From JAFGPL01 sp046485045 (GTDB lineage Bacteria > Bacteroidota > Bacteroidia > Bacteroidales > UBA10428): a DNA stretch of 64,000 bases. The notes under the pieces were generated by a model, which was not told the DNA's origin, searched no databases, and was given only the letters and a program-made list of their open reading frames with translations. Location: positions 9,133 through 73,132 of the forward strand of contig JAWOHT010000007.1 in NCBI GenBank assembly GCA_046485045.1, given 5' to 3'. Position numbers and translations under genes: made by a program. Shown one piece after another: positions 61,655 to 64,000 of the stretch; the stretch's first letter is position 1, and every line of letters starts with the position of its first letter.

Positions 61655-61662
61655 CAAAAGTA
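61655..61662 (-). promoter_or_regulatory. Candidate -7 box (TACTTTTG) for the methyltransferase gene
   Basis: TACTTTTG on the minus strand fits TAnnTTTG, 38 bases before the start at 61617, in the divergent gap to recG. Confidence 0.5.
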
Positions 61663-61687
61663 AGCTTTTTTGACGAACACAAACCCA

Positions 61688-63796
61688 ATGGCTTCGTATC
61701 TTGAACAGGAAATAAAATATCTGAAGGGCGTAGGGCCTAAAAGGGCTGAATTGCTGGGCCGGGAGCTTGGCATCTTAACTTTTCGCGACCTGTTATACCA
61801 TTTTCCTTATAAATATATTGACAGGTCGAAAATTTTTAAAATAGAGGAAATAGCCACCACCCAGGCTTATATTCAACTTAAAGGCCGCATTGTAACATTC
61901 AAAACCGAGGGGCATCCGAGAAAAAAAAGACTTGTTGCCATTTTTACCGATGGAAGCAGAAATATTAACCTTGTGTGGTTTCAGGCTATAAACTGGGTAT
62001 TGAAAAGTTATGAGGTAGAAAAAGAGTATGTTATTTTCGGCAAACCTTCGATGTTTAACGGAACGCTTTCGATTTCCCATCCCGAAATCGAACCCGCCGA
62101 AAAGCTTAACGATGAGCTGAACCCTTCATTTTCGCCACTTTACAGTACTACCGAAAAACTAAAAAACGAATACTTCAGTTCAAAAACAATTCAGAAACTC
62201 ATCACCACGCTCTTGCCTGTTGTATATGAAAAGGTTGATGAGACACTGCCCGATTATTTGCTCACACAGCAGCACCTGCTGCCTCTAAAAGATGCACTGT
62301 TTAATGTTCACCTTCCGAAAAACAGTGCCCTTCTTGAAAAAGCCATATACCGTCTGAAATTCGAGGAGTTGTTTCTCATCCAGATGAGTATTCTGAAACA
62401 AAAATATAACAGGCAACAGCGCTTTAAGGGGATTGTATTTTCGAAGGTGGGTGATTACCTGAATAGTTTTTACAGGCTAAAGTTGTCTTTTGAGCTTACC
62501 GGCGCACAGAAAAGAGTGATAAAAGAGATACGGCGCGACATGGGTTCTGGAAACCAGATGAACAGGTTGCTGCAGGGCGATGTTGGCAGTGGCAAAACGC
62601 TCGTGGCTCTGATGGCGATGCTTATAACGCTTGACAATGGATACCAGACCTGCCTGATGGCGCCTACCGAAATACTTGCCAGCCAGCATTACGAAACTTT
62701 ACGAAAGTTTCTGGAGGGCATGGATGTAAAGATTGGTTTGTTCACCGGATCAACAAAAAAGAAAGAACGTGAAATTTTGCATGATGAATTAAGAACCGGT
62801 AAGTTGCAGATACTCGTCGGCACCCATGCCCTGCTTGAAAAAACTGTTGAATTTGCCAATCTGGGGTTTGTGGTCATTGATGAACAGCACAGGTTTGGTG
62901 TTGCACAACGCGCCCGGCTCTGGAAAAAAAATGATACCAGTCTTCCTCATGTACTGGTAATGACGGCTACCCCTATTCCCCGCACCCTTGCCATGACACT
63001 GTATGGCGACCTTGATGTTTCGGTTATTGACGAACTTCCTCCGGGCAGGAAACCTGTTAAAACATTTCACTATTTCGATTCAAAACGCCTTCCGATGTTT
63101 GGGTTTCTCAGAAAACAAATCGAAGCAGGCCACCAGGTATATGTTGTCTACCCCATGATCAAAGAATCGGAAAAGATGGATTACAAGTACCTCGAAGACG
63201 GTTATGATGCATTTTCACGGGCTTTTCCCCCACCCGGTTACGTGGTAACCTGTGTACATGGCCAGATGAAAAATGAAGACAAAGATATCGCGATGAAATT
63301 GTTCGCCCAGGGAAAATCACACATATTGATTGCCACCACTGTAATTGAGGTGGGTGTTGATGTTCCCAATGCCAATGTTATGGTAATCGAAAGCGCCGAA
63401 AGGTTTGGGTTGTCGCAACTGCACCAGTTAAGGGGCCGTGTGGGCCGTGGCGCCGAACAAAGCTATTGTCTGTTGATGACGTCGTATAAGCTCAGCACAG
63501 AAGCTAAAAAGAGAATAAACACCTTGGTTGCAACCAGCGATGGTTTTGAGATAGCAGAAGCCGACCTTAAACTCCGGGGACCGGGAGACCTTGAAGGTAC
63601 ACAGCAAAGCGGCATTCCATTCGACCTTAAAATATCGAACCTTGCCAGAGACGGCCAATTGATACAGGTTGCCAGAGACATTGCAACCTTGATTCTGAAT
63701 GAAGACCCTGAACTCAAAGGTGAGAAAAACATAAAACTGGCCGCGATGGTACATTCGATGAAAAAAAATACAGTTGACTGGAGTGTAATAAGTTAA
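61688..63796 (+). CDS. recG: RecG, branched-DNA-dependent helicase
   Basis: RecG remodels stalled replication forks and Holliday junctions. The protein of about 702 residues has the amino-terminal wedge (YLKGVGPKRAELLGRELGI, then an OB domain) and a superfamily-2 helicase core: Walker A LLQGDVGSGKTLVALMA (about 300), DEQH box VVIDEQHRFG (about 397), MTATPIPRTLAMTLYGDLDVS (about 430) and the motif VI LHQLRGRVGRG (about 588). The ATG at 61688 begins before the wedge motif; the TTG at 61670 is not required. Length and motifs are standard. Confidence 0.97.
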   Translation: MASYLEQEIKYLKGVGPKRAELLGRELGILTFRDLLYHFPYKYIDRSKIFKIEEIATTQAYIQLKGRIVTFKTEGHPRKKRLVAIFTDGSRNINLVWFQAINWVLKSYEVEKEYVIFGKPSMFNGTLSISHPEIEPAEKLNDELNPSFSPLYSTTEKLKNEYFSSKTIQKLITTLLPVVYEKVDETLPDYLLTQQHLLPLKDALFNVHLPKNSALLEKAIYRLKFEELFLIQMSILKQKYNRQQRFKGIVFSKVGDYLNSFYRLKLSFELTGAQKRVIKEIRRDMGSGNQMNRLLQGDVGSGKTLVALMAMLITLDNGYQTCLMAPTEILASQHYETLRKFLEGMDVKIGLFTGSTKKKEREILHDELRTGKLQILVGTHALLEKTVEFANLGFVVIDEQHRFGVAQRARLWKKNDTSLPHVLVMTATPIPRTLAMTLYGDLDVSVIDELPPGRKPVKTFHYFDSKRLPMFGFLRKQIEAGHQVYVVYPMIKESEKMDYKYLEDGYDAFSRAFPPPGYVVTCVHGQMKNEDKDIAMKLFAQGKSHILIATTVIEVGVDVPNANVMVIESAERFGLSQLHQLRGRVGRGAEQSYCLLMTSYKLSTEAKKRINTLVATSDGFEIAEADLKLRGPGDLEGTQQSGIPFDLKISNLARDGQLIQVARDIATLILNEDPELKGEKNIKLAAMVHSMKKNTVDWSVIS

Positions 63797-63805
63797 ACCA
63801 TTAAA

Positions 63806-64000
63806 ATGGAAATTGAAATACTGCAGCTTATTGAAGGAGCACGACAAGCAATGGGGCTAACAGTAATTATTGATGTATTCAGGGCATTCTCGCTTGCATG
63901 CTATATTTTCGATCAGGGAGCCGAAAAAATAATCCCTGTCGGAGACATTGACATGGCATACAGGCTAAAGGAAAATAATCCCGGCTATCTGCTTGCAGGC
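63806..64000 (+). CDS. ComB-like 2-phosphosulfolactate phosphatase (amino-terminal part)
   Basis: Only the first 65 codons lie in the window. The sequence GARQAMGLTVIIDVFRAFS and the following YIFDQGAEKIIPVGDIDMAYRLKENNPGYLLAG match the ComB family, which removes phosphate from 2-phosphosulfolactate in coenzyme M or sulfonate pathways; in other bacteria the exact role is unclear. It begins nine bases after recG and is probably in the same transcript. The rest lies beyond the window. Confidence 0.82.
   Translation, partial: MEIEILQLIEGARQAMGLTVIIDVFRAFSLACYIFDQGAEKIIPVGDIDMAYRLKENNPGYLLAG

Overview
The window is chromosomal DNA from a member of the Bacteroidota, probably an anaerobic or microaerobic, free-living member of the Bacteroidia (inference). 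Reasons: a Na+-NQR operon followed by apbE; fused ResB/CcsA cytochrome c assembly protein; two-component-regulator-propeller/Y_Y_Y sensors; a 30S THX protein; a SurA-SurA-like-SurA-OstA outer-membrane biogenesis row; few Shine-Dalgarno-like sites; and many upstream boxes fitting the Bacteroidota -7 consensus TAnnTTTG. No prophage, insertion sequence, CRISPR array or restriction system was seen.

Layout. 1-5786: end of nqrA, then nqrBCDEF and apbE. 5849-8188 (minus): a beta-barrel protein and two paralogous TIG-domain lipoproteins. 8358-8669: tRNA-Gly(CCC), tRNA-Thr(CGT) and a terminator. 8660-16939: housekeeping and small genes (M48 protease, DUF6340 lipoprotein, cupin, HEAT-like, HAD phosphatase, DUF2905, THX, ResB/CcsA fusion, MsrA). 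16988-20317: a propeller histidine kinase. 20407-20847: RNase P RNA carrying two near-identical palindromes. 20878-23219: divergent Smr-domain and QueA-like genes. 23270-26836: hypF-hypC-hypD. 26924-27130: a remnant of alanine dehydrogenase. 27170-31648: a giant hybrid sensor. 31867-36893: hoxFUYH-hoxW, an NAD-linked group 3d-type [NiFe] hydrogenase. 36961-45817: M19-like dipeptidase, SpoIIE phosphatase, hybrid kinase, two unknown secreted proteins, a DUF4861 lipoprotein and a dihydroorotate dehydrogenase-like enzyme. 46000-50991: comEC, trkA, trkH. 51010-59126: YciO/Sua5-type protein, guaB, and the periplasmic chaperone row ending in OstA. 59159-64000: DUF2795 protein, cobalamin adenosyltransferase, ABC ATPase, methyltransferase, recG and the start of a ComB-like phosphatase.

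How the genes work together (inference from family knowledge): the Hox enzyme exchanges electrons between H2 and NAD(H), and Nqr oxidises NADH to quinone while exporting Na+, so the two systems could link H2 metabolism to a sodium gradient. ApbE supplies the covalent FMN of NqrB and NqrC. HypCDF plus the HoxW protease build the NiFe site; hypA, hypB and hypE are not in the window. Sensor kinases flank the hydrogenase region and may control it, but nothing in the sequence proves that.

No wholly new multi-gene system can be demonstrated. The strongest oddities are the paired palindromes inside RNase P RNA, the HoxF amino-terminal domain that has lost most of its iron-sulfur cysteines, the alanine dehydrogenase fragment at the hydrogenase locus, a 15-bp tandem repeat inside a TIG lipoprotein gene, and a hybrid kinase whose ATPase domain lacks a recognisable glycine box.
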